In this document: in pieces, positions 35,803 to 47,830 of the stretch
How positions within the stretch are numbered: the stretch's first letter is position 1
Layout: each line of letters starts with the position of its first letter
Assembly: GCA_940671915.1 (NCBI GenBank)
Contig: CALNVZ010000174.1
Span: 74,139,831-74,203,830, forward strand
Direction of reading: 5' to 3'
Origin: Paracentrotus lividus
Lineage: Eukaryota > Echinodermata > Echinoidea > Camarodonta > Echinidae
Length of the DNA stretch: 64,000 bases
Position numbers and translations under genes: made by a program
Notes under the pieces: model-generated
Database searches by the model: none
What the model was told of the DNA's origin: nothing
Seen by the model: only the letters and a program-made list of their open reading frames with translations

Positions 35803-36780
35803 AACCCCCTTACAATTATCATCGTGCATAATCACAACCACCACCTGCATCACCATCGCCATCATCATCATCATCACCAGCAAATCTACCAACCCCTACC
35901 AACTTCATACTTATCCCCATCCTCCACTAAGATAAAAAAAAAATATTATCTTCATCACCGCCATCACCAACATATCTCACAACTGCCATCACCATCATGA
36001 CCATCACCTTCATCAGTATCATCATGATGATTGTCATAATCATGTTTTTATTATCAAGTTAACGTTAAAGTTTCAAAGATGGATGAAATGAAGCCTCTTC
36101 TGGGGAGAAAATTATTTTGCCTTCAGCTTCGATAGAAAGGATTTTGAAATTACAAATTTCCATTTCATTTTCATTACAGGTCTCGAAAGAAATGAGATTG
36201 GAAAGATGACACTTTAAAAATCAAACAATATACAATGATAGATGGCCAGGGCAAAGAATACAGAGCGGAACACTAAATTCTTCTTTCATTCCACAAGACA
36301 ATTCTGTGTCATCATACTATGCTACGATGGCTACATGATGGCATTGAGAAGGCGTCACGACGTCGTGTTGCCTTCAACATATGTGATACGTCTTGTCGAA
36401 ATGAGAGAGAAGTCGCAGATCGAAGATCCGAGTAAATCGACAAACTAATAAAAAACTCAAAATTTTGAGGAAATTTTTTTTTTTTTTTTCTGTTCTACCA
36501 ATGATGCTTCATCTTTGCTCTGTTAAAAAAAGTGAGTGAAAATGATAACGGGAAAGTGGTAAAAAAGCAGTTTTTCGGCGAGTGTTTTTTTCGGTCATAT
36601 TTTTTTTTCCGGACATACAAGCGAACGTCCACGCTCATTTCCCCTCTCCGTTTAGCTCCGCCCTTAGCAACGCATGGGTTTGTTTATTCATGGATATATA
36701 TATCCATGGTTTATTGGACGTTCACGGTCATGAGATGTGTGATTTCAACTGGCTTTTTGTTTCGTTTTTGTGAGCGAATA
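35803..36780. other. No gene recognised; CAT/CAC-rich simple sequence at start
   Basis: 35810-36050 is rich in CATCAC/ATCATC triplets. The remainder is unremarkable, with a T run at 36473-36490. Confidence 0.4.
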
Positions 36781-37413
36781 AGGGAGTTTACAGTTACCGA
36801 TAGGAGCTCTGTGACGTCATTGGGTCAGGGGTCATATGTACGTGGTCTCCCCTATATCAGGAATTCTTATGTGTGAAGTCTATGACACATTTTGATTTAC
36901 ATATGGTTTTCATGCTTTTTTTCGCTCATATTATGAAAATATGGAAGAAGAATCGCACTTGTCTATTGATGAGATAGCCAGTGTATACTTATTCCTATCT
37001 TTATTTTGATACCACGTTTATTTGAGTCTCTTTTCTCAACTGAAAGCGAAATTTGTAAGTTACCAACTCGCGTACGGCAAAGCGGCATTGAGTTCGCCGA
37101 AACTAACGGGGCTTGAAATCTCGATATTCGGACCGGTGTGCATAAGTACAGAGTCGGTGTTTTTGCAACTTTCTGGGAGGAAAACGTTAATTAAAGTCAT
37201 GAAAATGTATCATCATATTATTCAACATGGCAAACGAGAAGGAAAAAACCGACAAAAAGAAATATACAGCTGGATTTTGGTCTGATAAGAATTTGTTGGT
37301 TGGTTGACCCATGAGTTGACTGTACGGTTGCCGCATTTTATGTACATATGGCCTGACCCCGAAAGTGGATATCGGAGACTCGCGCATGCGCAGATTGTAT
37401 CTGTAAACTCCCT
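36781..37413. mobile_element. MITE with AGGGAGTTTACAG ends, TA target site
   Basis: The ends AGGGAGTTTACAGTTACC and CTGTAAACTCCCT are inverted, with TA at 36779-36780 and 37414-37415. Subterminal blocks also match in inverted order (GGGTCAGGGGTCATATGTAC against GTACATATGGCCTGACCCC). The open frames inside have no recognised domain. Confidence 0.8.
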
Positions 37414-37548
37414 TATAGCGAACTAAACTCTCTTTAGTTGCACTCAGAAATTTTGCGTGCGATACCACAACCTGCTGTGAATAAAGCTGTTTCATCCGGG
37501 ATAGCGGAGCACGCAAACGAATGTCAAATATAACAATCGGGTAGGGGA

Positions 37549-37550
<2 letters not shown>

Positions 37551-37583
<33 letters not shown>
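37551..37583. repeat. 33-base poly(G) run
   Basis: An uninterrupted G run that may form G-quadruplex structure and is prone to length error. Confidence 0.9.
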
Positions 37584-37587
<4 letters not shown>

Positions 37588-38986
37588 GCTACTTATTGCT
37601 TGACTTAGCTATCTGGATCCAAATGAATGTTAATTTCAGCATTTTATTTTAGGGGCCGCGATATCTGTTTTCCTGATGGGAAATTAAAACCTCCCTATAA
37701 ACAAATTTGGTTCCATCAGGGAAACATAGAGCATACAAAAGAGGTGACGTGATAATACTTCTGATACAAGTATTTAGGTTAAAGTCTTCTACAGTTTATT
37801 TTACAAAGTAACGTGTTTAAGAAAGTAGCGTTTTACTAAACACGACGAAACAAAATACGATTTACTCTTAAAATAATTCATAAATAAAAGACGAGATCGA
37901 GCAAATCATTTACGTTTTTATTTTCATTGTCTTAATCTAACCTAGCCACTCATAAAACGTGATCAGAGAAATTCTAAATACATTCGTGAGGTGCAAATAT
38001 TTATTAAAACATTTTTGGAGGCTTATCTCTATCATATACTTATTCAAAGAATATAAACAAAATGCATAAGCCCCTGTATAAGAATAATTTAGTCTATAGA
38101 CCATTATTATGTTCAAAATTTCCAACAGAGTTCAGATCAGAATGACTCGCTTTATTATGAGTAAGAGTATACGCGATTGACGTTCAAAGAACGCACGCAA
38201 ACATCGGAATAAAACCCCCAAAAAGGTTTTAAAATAGTTTTGTTTCTAACTAATGTAGCGCCAGGATTGGTAAACACTTTTCTTAAAAGAGCAGACTTTT
38301 TCTTAAACAATTAGAAAGAGCATGACGTTTTTATTTATTTGACGAAGATATAAAACAACTAACCAAATTCAGCTTCATTTTTTGAGAAGATTGAATGTTA
38401 TTTAGACAACATCACCGTTTGCCTCGATCATGCGTGACGGACGAATATTGTTCTCTGTATACCTGAATGCAGCCTCCTCATTGGTCAATCGTTTCACCTT
38501 TGTAACAAGTGGTTGCTAGGGCATTTCGGTGAGTACAACGGTGACAAAATGTTCTTATTTTTCTGGCGCGGAGTCAAACGGAAGTCAAACTTCGCAGACG
38601 TTTTTCTCTTGATTTTGATTTCCAAGAGCACAATTCTCCTCGCGTTCAGAGGCTAATATCTCCACTTCTATTTACTCTTTACAGTCGGGTTATATATCAA
38701 ATTCAAGGCAATGAATCAGGGATCAATAATATCAAATAAAAGGAATTTCAAAAATCGCGACTAGTCTCTCATTTCGACGTGACGCATCACATATCATCTG
38801 GCGGGTTCGCCTTTCCCTCGCATTGCCTTCGCATTGCCTGCTGCGATGCTCAAACGAAGTGAACCTTATCAACTCCATCGGGAGTTTTTTTGGCTGCCAA
38901 AGATTTTGCCGATGCATCGGAAGTTGCTGCCGAAGCCTGAAAAAGTCCACCGATGGTCATGGTGGTTTTAAGATTGCTAATTATAC
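37584..38986. other. No gene recognised
   Basis: AT-rich sequence, then a moderately GC-rich patch (38730-38945) with CGATGC/CGAAGC-type motifs like those near the inner inverted ends. Confidence 0.4.
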
Positions 38987-39080
38987 AGGCTGTATCAAAT
39001 AAAATGGTAAAGTTGGAAAACATTTTGTTTAATTATAAAAATTTATCACAATCTAATAGTATTCAATATTTCTATAAAGG
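38987..39080. repeat. Dispersed repeat fragment, partner at 62825-62930
   Basis: The text CAGGCTGTATCAAATAAAAT GGTAAAGTTGGAAAAC recurs with few changes near 62840 (CTGTGTCAAATAAAATGGTAC). It is probably a fragment of an unidentified mobile element. Confidence 0.6.
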
Positions 39081-40014
39081 GGGAACATCAGACATTCTTT
39101 AGCATTTACTATTTAAAAAAAAAATCTCATTTGGTGTTGTAGATCTTGAGATATGATCACTTTTCTATAATCAAGAAAATCTATTTTGGGCATGCTTTTC
39201 CATGGTCTATATTTAGGTTTTGCGCATAGCGGCCACAAATTCATTGCTCCGGAAAAATAAATGTGTGTAATATCGATCGGCTCCTCTCCGCACACTTTTT
39301 TTTAAAATGTAGTACCAAATACAGACATTATTTCAGAAGATGTCATAATTTAATTACTTTCCCCCATTGTTCCATTCTTTTTGAAACAGTCTGTAGTACT
39401 CCAAAATGGCCCGATGCTTTTGCGATGCTTTCGTAATGCCATCGTGTTCAGAGCAAAATTTGGGTTTTTCCGCCATCGTGTGTCCATCGCTCCTATCCAT
39501 CGGGACAGTGTGACGCGGGCTATAACACGTGTATACGGGTTTTCGCTATAATTGGGCGAAATTTTGGATTTTTCGTATATTACGCTCATAGGTATTGCGT
39601 TTAATAGCTTTTAACAGAAAAAGATTTTACCCCAATCTGTTTACAGATCATAGGACATACCAATGGGCAATTTCTCAGAAAGTAACAACTTTCAGCTCTT
39701 TTTAGAAATTTTGTTACATTCAATTAAAAAATAAGTCAAAAAATTATTTTTCGAAAAAAAATAAAAAAATGACGTTTTAAGTACAAAACTGAATTTATTT
39801 AATTTCAATTCTCACTAAAGTTAGCATTGTTGTTTGGGAAATTTAATACCCTTTCATATGAAACCCAACTTATTGAGTTTAGAGGATTATTTCTAGTCAT
39901 TTTCTTTAAAATACTCTTTTTTGTAAAAAGGGCAGCTATTTTGGGCACCCCTCATGTCACTTTACCACCGGGTAGTCCACCCTAGCGGTGTTGCTACGGG
40001 TACAAAGAATCATA

Positions 40015-40988
40015 CACTGTTCGTCATAAAGGTGGAATATTTTTTTCTGGCTCAAGTGATATTATGTTGCTCCCTTATTAATTTCTTGAATGTGTTTGCC
40101 ACCGCTTTCACTTTCTGGGATTTTGGGTACATCTTGGGCGTTCCCTCAACCCTTCCCGGCGATTTTTCTTCAAAAAAGTTTGTTACCCCCAGAAGATGGC
40201 CATTTTTGTCATTTTTTCTTATTTTGGGGGCCCTTTTTTGTTAACGCGACCCACCAAGGCCCCCTCAGTCCTACCCCAAGGAAACACGTCTGAGGTGGAG
40301 ATTTGTTATTTGTTCTTTGAATTAAATCTAGATTTATGGTTACAGACTCGACCCTTTTGTCTAGGGGAGGGGTCAAAATTTATTTTGATTGGGGTTCAAC
40401 ATTCATTTTATTCATTTTTACTCCATGGAAATTTCTATCTCCCTAAATTGTATTGTAAAATCTCAACCAAAACTAATCAAAATACAATATTCCAATAATG
40501 ACTATTTACAAGCCTTGTCATCAAGGCTAAACAAAATTTAAGGGGAAAATGATGATATTTAAGGGTTAAAGGTGGTTTTTCATTTCTTTTGTTTTCAGCA
40601 TAAAGATAGAATAAAATATTCCGAATTTTCACCAATCTCGTTTTTTACTTCAACCCCTCCCCTAGACAAGATACCTTAGCCTGTCCCCAGAAATATAGAT
40701 TTAACTTAAAGAGCAATATAAAACAGTACACCTCAGTCGCTTTTCCTGGGGGTAGGACTTAGGGGGGCTTGATCGGCCGGGAAAACAAAAAGGGGCCCCA
40801 AAATGAGAACAAATGACAAAAATGGGCATCACGGGGGTTGATAAAACTTTTTTGGAAAAAGGTCCACGTGAGGGGTTGGGAGAATGTCCAAGATATAGCA
40901 GGGACAAACATATTCAAGATATTAAAGTCAGAGCAAAATCATGTCGCTATAGCGGCAAGAAAATATTCCACCTTTATGACGGACAGTG
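40015..40988. mobile_element. Palindromic TA-flanked MITE, copy 4
   Basis: The ends CACTGTTCGTCATAAAGGTGG and CACCTTTATGACGGACAGTG are flanked by TA (40013-40014 and 40989-40990). Both halves are readable as ~480-base imperfect inverted arms meeting near 40500-40540. It landed 13 bases outside the right arm of the 30268-40001 structure. Orientation is like copy 2. Confidence 0.92.
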
Positions 40989-41229
40989 TATAACATAGGA
41001 CTACTTTTTAGATCTCGCCGATGCAGTTAATTATAACTAGATGAATCTTCGACCGCGCACGGTCGGAAGGCATGCCTCCGTATTGCCACATCGGAAAAAA
41101 AAAGGCATGCGCATCGTTAAGTATTTTACATCCATTTATACCATGACATCTTTGAGATATTGACCCAAATCTATTAAAGTTGTATCATCAGAATTACTTC
41201 CAACTCAGGAAGGATGGCTACTGATGTAA

Positions 41230-42470
41230 TAAAAAGGATAAACATGTTTAAGTTGATCTGTCAAGGTCCTTCAGAAATTGCACAAACGAGTCATTTACAT
41301 AAATAACCAGTGAACCTTTGATGTCCTGACCTCAAAAATCTAATCAGTTCATCTTTCCTCCCACATGACCAAAGTTTGAAGTTGATCCATAAACGGTTCA
41401 GAAGTTACAGCAAGAACGTGCCATTTCATGTATACAATGACGTCTGTGACCTTTGACCTTGACTTCATGACTTCAAAATAAATAAAATTCATTGTCCCTA
41501 CCATATGCACACATGACCCAAGTTTGATGTTCTTCCATCAACTGTTCTTAAGTTATCGCAAGAACAGCCATTTCACGTACAATGTCCTCTGTGGCCTTTG
41601 AACTTTGACCTCATGATCTAAATTATAATCAGTTTATTGTCCGTCCATATGCACATATGACCCAAGTTGTGAAATTGACCGTCAAAGGTTTTTTAAGTTT
41701 ATTTGCGAGAAAAAGCCATTTTCATGTACACAAATGACCTCTGTGACTTTGACTCATGACCCCAAATCTGATAAGTTCATTGTCCTCCATATGGTAAATA
41801 TGATCAAGTTTGAAGTTGATCCTCAAAGCGTCTTAGTGTATCGCAAGAACGAGAGCCATTTTCCACGTAACACAATACCTGTGACCTTTGACCTCATGAC
41901 CACGAAAATCTAATAAGTTTTATGGACCTCATATATGCACATATGACCCAAGTTTCAAGTTTATCCTCAACGGTTCTTAAGTTATCGCAAGAACAAACTA
42001 ATTTTTTATGCTACACATGACCTCCTGTGACTTTGACCTTTGACCCCAAAATCTAATTAGTTTCATTGCCCCTCCCATATGGCACCAAGTCATAGTCAAG
42101 TTTTCCAAGGTTGACATGACATCTACTCGCAGCACAGTTCTTAAGTTATTGCGAGAACGACCATTTTCATGTATACAATGAACATCTGTGACCTTTGACC
42201 TTTGACCTCATGACCCTAAAATCTAATCAGTTCATTGCCCTCCCATAGTGGCACAACATTATTTAAGTTTGAGTTGACCGTCAAACGGTTTTTATAGTAT
42301 GGCGAGAACGAGCCAATTTTCAATGCATACAATGACCTCTGTGACCTTTGACCTTTTGACCTAATGACCCAAAGTCTAATGCAGATCATTGGTCCTACCA
42401 TATGCATATACATGATCCAAGTTTGAAGTGATTCCGTCAAACCGATTCTTAGTTATCGCTGAGAACGAAA
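41230..42470. repeat. Tandem array, ~148 bp unit, with TGACCTTTGACC blocks
   Basis: Seven to eight units are marked by CTGTGACCTTTGACC near 41448, 41588, 41737, 41878, 42023, 42186 and 42337. Each continues with CTCATGACC, AATCTAATCAGTTCATTG, CATATGCACACATGACCCAA and GTTATCGCAAGAACGAGCC. Units contain small indels. The array is non-coding. Confidence 0.92.
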
Positions 42471-42543
42471 AACGGGACGGACGTACGAGACGGACGGACG
42501 GAAGCGGACGTGACGGACGGACGGACAACCCGAAATCATAATG
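42471..42543. repeat. GGAC-rich tract closing the array
   Basis: GACGGACGGACGGA-type repeats end in ACAACCCGAAATCATAATG. It continues, after the inserted MITE, into CCTCCGGCACC at 42962, so the array plus tract form one element. Confidence 0.75.
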
Positions 42544-42957
42544 GCTCCGAATTCACAAAGGTGGGTTTCTGGCCAGAACCCGGATCCGTGGATTATGTAG
42601 ATTTTGTGTAATAAATACGCTTAATTTTAGCGCGTACTGTGAGAAAGGTCCAATGTGAATGCGCGATTTTGTCACAGAGCTCTAAATTTGCGCTTGTCGC
42701 TATGGTTTTGCTGCTGTTTATTCAAATTAATTTAAATAAACCGTTGACTCAACAGTGGACTCATTAATTCAAAACCGTGGGCTCATTATGTCAACACCAT
42801 AGAAACTGGCGTATATCTCGTGCAAAATGACAAAATCGCGCATTCATATTGGACCTTTTTCAATGTACGCGCTACAATTAAGCGTAATTATTACATGAAT
42901 ATTCACAAATCCGCGGATCCGTGGGTTTGGCAGAAACCACCTTTGTGAATTCGGGCC
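42544..42957. mobile_element. Hairpin MITE, 414 bp, AATG target duplication
   Basis: The ends GGCTCCGAATTCACAAAGGT and ACCTTTGTGAATTCGGGCC are inverted. AATG occurs on both sides (42540-42543 and 42958-42961). Arms match over most of the length, for example GCGCGATTTTGTCA against TGACAAAATCGCGC and TACGCTTAATTTTAGCGCGTA against its complement. It interrupts the array end. Confidence 0.85.
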
Positions 42958-42993
42958 AATGCCTCCGGCACCACCTTCGGTGGCGGAGGCATA
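42958..42993. repeat. Short perfect hairpin GCCTCCG...CGGAGGC
   Basis: GCCTCCGGCACCACC and its inverted partner GGTGGCGGAGGC surround TTC. It is the downstream end of the element whose array is at 41230-42543. Confidence 0.7.
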
Positions 42994-43401
42994 AAAATAT
43001 GGGTTTTGCCCCCTGGGTATTATTTGAGTGAAAAAAGAGTGGTCAGTGTAAAAACTGTAAAAACTGTTTAAAAAAAAAAGAAAAAAAAAAAAAGGGGGGA
43101 AATGTCACAATCCGGATTCGAACCTTGATCCGTGGTGGAGGTGGTTAATACTTCCATGTGTTATTTGGAATAAAGGCACATGCAATAGAAAATCAATGTT
43201 TCTGAATATGATTCCGGGAAACATGTTCGGAAAAAAAAATTGAGTTTGACTTAAACAACACCCTAAAAACTTACTCTGATCAGACCCAAGCTGGAATCCC
43301 AGTCAAGATTTCAAATCTGAATTTGAATAGCTAATCTAAGGATAAATAATTAATGTAGGATCTCAGCGAGATCGATACAAAACAAAAATGGATCAAATGA
43401 T

Positions 43402-43407
43402 TTTATT
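43402..43407 (-). promoter_or_regulatory. AATAAA polyadenylation signal overlapping a stop codon
   Basis: On the minus strand the last codons read TGT AAA TAA AAT, so AATAAA overlaps the TAA stop of the EGF-like exon. If used, the 3' UTR would be only ~20 bases. Confidence 0.4.
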
Positions 43408-43506
43408 TACATTCACAGTTGGGCAGACTGAAACCAAATGAGCATTCACACTCTCCTGTGACGTAGCCCTGATGAGTGATATGAGTGCCTCCATTCTGAC
43501 AGTGGT
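43403..43506 (-). CDS. Terminal exon encoding an EGF-like module
   Basis: After the acceptor GCTGTGTAG the frame enters in phase 1 and reads HCQNGGTHITHQGYVTGECE then CSFGFSLPNCECK and TAA. The cysteine spacing and the C-x-N-G-G, G-E-C-x-C and G-F/Y-x-x-x-x-C pattern are those of an EGF repeat, so the protein is extracellular or secreted. Phase 1 entry fits the phase 1 donor at 44570, making the junction codon GAC (Asp). The gene identity is unknown. Confidence 0.6.
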
Positions 43507-44569
43507 CTACACAGCAATCACGACGATCATAGATGGAAGGAAAAAACAAGTGTCATGTAAAGAAGAAGAAAAACAAAATTACTTTAATCAATTTCAAGAG
43601 AATTTAAATTCAACTGCACTCATTTATCACACCTACCACAAAAATTCTTACATAATAATAATAATAATAATAAAATATGCCTATAGACATGATAAAGTAC
43701 CACTACAATGATAGATTAGAACGGCAACGCCCAGAGGAAAAAGAAATGGAGGATTTTATTCCACCGATATATAAAACTATATTAGTTTAATATGGTGAGT
43801 ATACTGTAATTCTACGTGAAGTTTTACACATAACTAACAAATTATAATTGTGCGCATATCCTCCTTAGCAACGGCACAAATAAGCGTTGCTGCTCTCATC
43901 TGGCCCTGTTTTGGTACCTAATGACCAATATATCTTTGCAAGAGAAGAAGAAAGAAAGGTTTAAATTATTTTGGAGAAAAAAAAAAAAAAAAATTAATTT
44001 CACTGATGCTCTCTTTGTTATTTTGTCTTCCCCTTTTGTTTCAGAAATAACTATGTCTGGTCAACCGTGTCATCTCTTTCCGTTAGGAATGAGGCACAAT
44101 TCTTCCCTTTCAGAATATACAAAAAAGGTCTACAATGCATCATAATCATATACAAAAAAGGGGCCTGTACTGTAACATGAAAAATCAACGTATGGAATCT
44201 TATGAACCGGGAGGGTATGTAGTGTAAAAATATCTTGAACTCGGGAGGCACACGTTGGAACATATTACGGAGAAGATCTCAAGATTTAAGTACAAAAGAA
44301 ATGGAGACTTGTAAAATTTGCAAAATGAGCACAAAAAAGCTTTAAAATAATTTTATTTTGGGTGAAGCAATGTTGTCAATTAGACGACCTGAATAGATAG
44401 AACAACGGGACTTTAAAAAAAATCTAACTTTGATGAAACTTTCTTTTTATTGCACCCTCATTTTACTCTTGTTATAAAAACATCAATATATAAGCAAAGG
44501 TACATTGGGTGTACATGAAGACATGTTGACAGATTTCCACATCTGAAAAGTGTGTACTTGAGTGCTTAC

Positions 44570-44716
44570 CTGGTAAAGAGCAAGCTGTTGCTGAAAGTTC
44601 TTGAGTATCGTCCAAATGTTCCTTGAAACGGTGCATGAAAGAGAAACCATCTCCTATTGATATAGGGGTTTGTTTGAGCTCGGGTGGACATATAACCGTC
44701 ACGTGACCATGGACAT
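44570..44716 (-). CDS. Probable exon upstream of the EGF-like exon
   Basis: The acceptor TGTACCACAG precedes the exon and a consensus donor CCAG/GTAAGC follows it. Only the frame that leaves in phase 1 joins to the EGF exon. It contains HVTVICPPELKQTPI, GDGFSFMHRF and SATACSLP. Two cysteines and the lack of a membrane segment fit an extracellular protein. A second frame is also open across the exon but would put the EGF exon out of frame. The frame stays open upstream of the acceptor, so the 5' boundary is uncertain. No domain was recognised. Confidence 0.45.
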
Positions 44717-45027
44717 CTGTGGTACATACGTCATTGTAAAAATTGAGTGTAAAAAAGGCCCAATTCCATGAATGTTCATTTCAAGTTTAAAAAAAAAAAA
44801 AAAAAAAATATAAATAAATGTGTCCAATGACGAAAATCGGAATGGAATTTTAGAAACCCGTTTTACATAAAGTCTACAAGCACAAATTGTACGAAAAACA
44901 CTTATTCTGGTCAATTTCAACACTTTTTTTGATAAATATGCAAAGAAAGCCTCCTTTTTCTTCGCGAGAAATATACGTGAAACACAACAACAAAGAAAAA
45001 ATATATACTGAATTTTTATATACTCAC

Positions 45028-45124
45028 AGATAAGAGAAAAGAATCGTAGGTAACATATTAAGCCAATAGTTGCTATCTGAGGCAACATGGTTACAACACG
45101 TATAGTATCCAGGTACACGAACCA
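45028..45124 (-). CDS. Candidate exon with good splice sites, frame ambiguous
   Basis: A strong acceptor (T-rich tract then AATTCAG) and donor GTGAGT bound 97 bases. One frame gives a cysteine-bearing peptide (PGYYTCCNHVASDSNYW) that looks extracellular. The other frame is hydrophobic (MLPQIATIGLICYL) and is the one that matches the phase of the exon at 44716. Either could be right, or this may belong to another transcript. The assignment is tentative. Confidence 0.3.
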
Positions 45125-46017
45125 CTGAATTAAAAAAAAACATGAACTCTAATCGTGCAATCGTTAATCGTTACCCAAGTCCATTTCTCCCGGAAAATAT
45201 CTCAGATTGAATATTGTAATGGAAAGAGACTCATAATTTGATAAAGATCAACACATAAGTGCAACTGTATCTGAAACTAAAATGACGGTTATCTTTGGTG
45301 ATAAGTATCGTAGAAATTTGATGAAATAATAGTACTTCTTTCTTTGCTATGATAGCCCCATATAACGACTTATGATACCGATGGCCGAAGGGGCAAAAAA
45401 TTCTACAAGGTAAAAATACCGAATGAGTCAGACTTCGGTTTCTCGGGTTGTTTTTCAATTTATTTTGATTGTTGAGGGAATTACTTTGAGGGGAAATTTG
45501 AATGAATATAATCTTCCTCGCAATCTTTTGGTCTCGAAGACCTTCGGTCAAGTACTGAAGGAAAAGTCCTGCATACCCTGTTCTCTAGAGGGTTTTGCAA
45601 CGTAACAATCTGAACCTGAGCTGACAGACTATTTCTTTGACTAAGAATGTCAGTGTGATGTATTGGGTACCGATTTATTCACAGGTGCAATATCGTCACC
45701 ATTCAATAAAATGGCTATGACTGAAACTGAAAATATTTATTACTCTGTCATTATTTGGAAAAAAAAAAAGAAAAAAAAGACGACAACATTTTAAGTACTT
45801 TTACGTACATCGTTCCATGGCTTTAATGTATTCTATTATAGACAATTAATGCAGAATGGATTCATTACCGGGCTTTTATGCATTCCTTTGTTTTAAGTGA
45901 ATCAAAGGCATATCATGTATATACAGTTTAATATCTTCCAATGAATTGATCAAAACAACATAAAAACTTTTCTTTTTCTTATATGAACTTTGGACTGATC
46001 ACAAAGTTGTCGTTTTA
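45125..46017. other. No gene recognised
   Basis: Several short open frames occur, none with recognisable domains or convincing splice sites. A runs lie near 45760. Confidence 0.35.
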
Positions 46018-46385
46018 TGACCTTTTTATTTATTCACAGATGTTATCACGCGTTTAGAAAGTCATATTTTTTTATTCATGATCAAAAATCCCAAAAGTTT
46101 GAAAGACTCATTTCCATTGGCGCCGTTATTAACAATAAAAATATCTAATGTTGATTTTAATGCATTTTTATTTTTAGATTAATTTGCCTTTTATGACCTT
46201 TTGATAAATTCACGGACGTTATCAGGCCTTCAAAAAGTAAGTAAATATGCATCTTTCATTTGCTGATATCTTAATTTATTTGTGACCAAAAATCCCAAAA
46301 GGTTAACAGACTCGTTTCCATTGGCGCCGTCATAAACAATTAAAATATAAAATGTTAATTTTAATGCATTTCATTTTTCGATAAA
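46018..46385. repeat. Two-copy direct repeat, ~190 bp unit
   Basis: TTTTATGACCTTTTTATTTA and TTTTATGACCTTTTGATAAA start the two copies. Both continue to CCCAAAAG, GACTCATTTCCATTGGCGCC (GACTCGTTTCCATTGGCGCC in the second) and AATGTTGATTTTAATGCATT-like text. It is a diverged tandem duplication. Confidence 0.75.
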
Positions 46386-47034
46386 TAAAAGGAAATCCAA
46401 TTTCATTGACCAGATGCTCAGACATGGTTAATTTCATTTTTCGAACAATTAAAAAGGAATGGAATTATATTAGCTAGAATTCTCATGTTTACTGGCACTA
46501 TAATCTGATACTCTTCAAGTTGATAACCATAAACCCTGGATTATTATCATGTTTCCAAATTTGTGTTCTAGTCTTAATGACAAGGTTGTATGTAAGTATA
46601 ATCTATTGTTCATTCTGATTTATTTTTGGCTGGGATTTTATAATACATTTTTGGGAAGATAGAAATTTCGTTGTTGTGAAAATGAATAAAATAAATTTTG
46701 AGCCAGAATCGAAATAAACTTTGACCCTTCCCCTGCACAATAAATCTAAGTCTGTGGCCATATAAACATAGTGGAATAGTAAAGACTTATTATCATATAG
46801 GAAACGAATCAGTGGGGTGTGTAGAACAACTTGCTTTTTATTTCGTAAAAAACGGACAACCTGAAGTGGAGTTAGAGGACGTTATCTGTCCCCTCCCTGA
46901 AATCTTAAACATCAAGCAAAATTTGGAGGGTTTTGATGACGTCATAAGTGTGAGGGAAAGTTGCACAGCTTCAATGCTGCACTTATGATACAAGTCTTAT
47001 GCGTGTATTGTAATGCATTACTTTTATCCCTTTC

Positions 47035-47830
47035 CTTATTTTATTCATTGTTTTCCTCACTTTCCTTATGTTATTTATTGTTTCTCTATTTCCTGATGTA
47101 ATCCGTTGGTTATATTCCTTCCATACCCATTGTTTTGATATTTCTGCTTTCCTTAGCCTATGTTATGATTGTATTTCTCTCTCCCTTATGTATATTCATT
47201 GTTTTTTCCTCATTCTTATGTTATCCATTGTTTTTCTATCTTTCTATGTTATTCATTGTTTTTCTCACTTTCCTTATATTACTCATGTTTTTTTTTTTTT
47301 TTTTTGCTTCCTTATGTTATTCATTGTTTTTCTCACTTTGCTTATGTTATTCATTGCTTTTTCCCACTTTCCTTATGTTATTCATTGTTTTTCTCAATTT
47401 CTTTATGTTATCCATTGTTTTTTTTACTCTCCTTCTGTTATTCATTGTTTTTCTCACTTTCCTTATGGTATTCATTGTTTTTCTCACTTTCTTTATATTA
47501 TTCATTGTTTTTCTCTCTTTCCTTATGTTATTCATTGTTTTTCCTCACTTTCTTTATATTATTCATTATTTTTCTCTCTTTCCTTATGTTATTCATTGCT
47601 TTTCTCTCTTTCCTTATGTTATTCATTGTTTTCTCACTTTCCTTATGTCATTCATTGTTTTTTTCGCTTTCTTTATGTTATTCATTGTTTTTCTCTCTTT
47701 CCTTATGTTATTCATTGTTTTTCTTACCTTGTTATGTAATTCATTATTTTTCTCTCTTTCCTTATGTTATTTATTGTTTCTCTATTTCCTAAACATAATT
47801 ATTTGTTGTTTCTATTTTTCTTATTCATTG
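47035..47830. repeat. Minisatellite, 30 bp unit
   Basis: About 26 copies of TTATTCATTGTTTTTCTCAC TTTCCTTATG occur with substitutions and a few indels. Because 30 is a multiple of three and the unit has no stop in any plus frame, all three plus frames stay open for over 200 codons. These frames overlap each other and encode only repeats, so they are not genes. Confidence 0.95.

Larger units (their letters stand above)
33686..39516. mobile_element. Inner inverted ends GCGTCACACTGTCCCGATG
   Basis: A 19-base exact inverted repeat lies at 33686-33704 and 39498-39516. Inside both ends there are repeated CGATGG/CGAAGG motifs (33710-33840 and 39390-39497). Either it is a 5.8 kb element nested in the larger structure or it is an inner part of the same arms. 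Its terminal GTCACACTG is shared with the element at 8807-9822. No transposase was recognised. Confidence 0.55.

Noticed and set aside
36140-36215. Strong-looking acceptor (CATTTTCATTACAG) followed by a short frame to a stop
   Set aside because: Only about a dozen codons follow and no compatible upstream exon was found. It could be chance.
43101-43150. Minus-strand text GGTTCGAATCCGGATTGTGA resembling a tRNA B box
   Set aside because: No A box or cloverleaf stems fit around it. At most it is a degraded SINE fragment.
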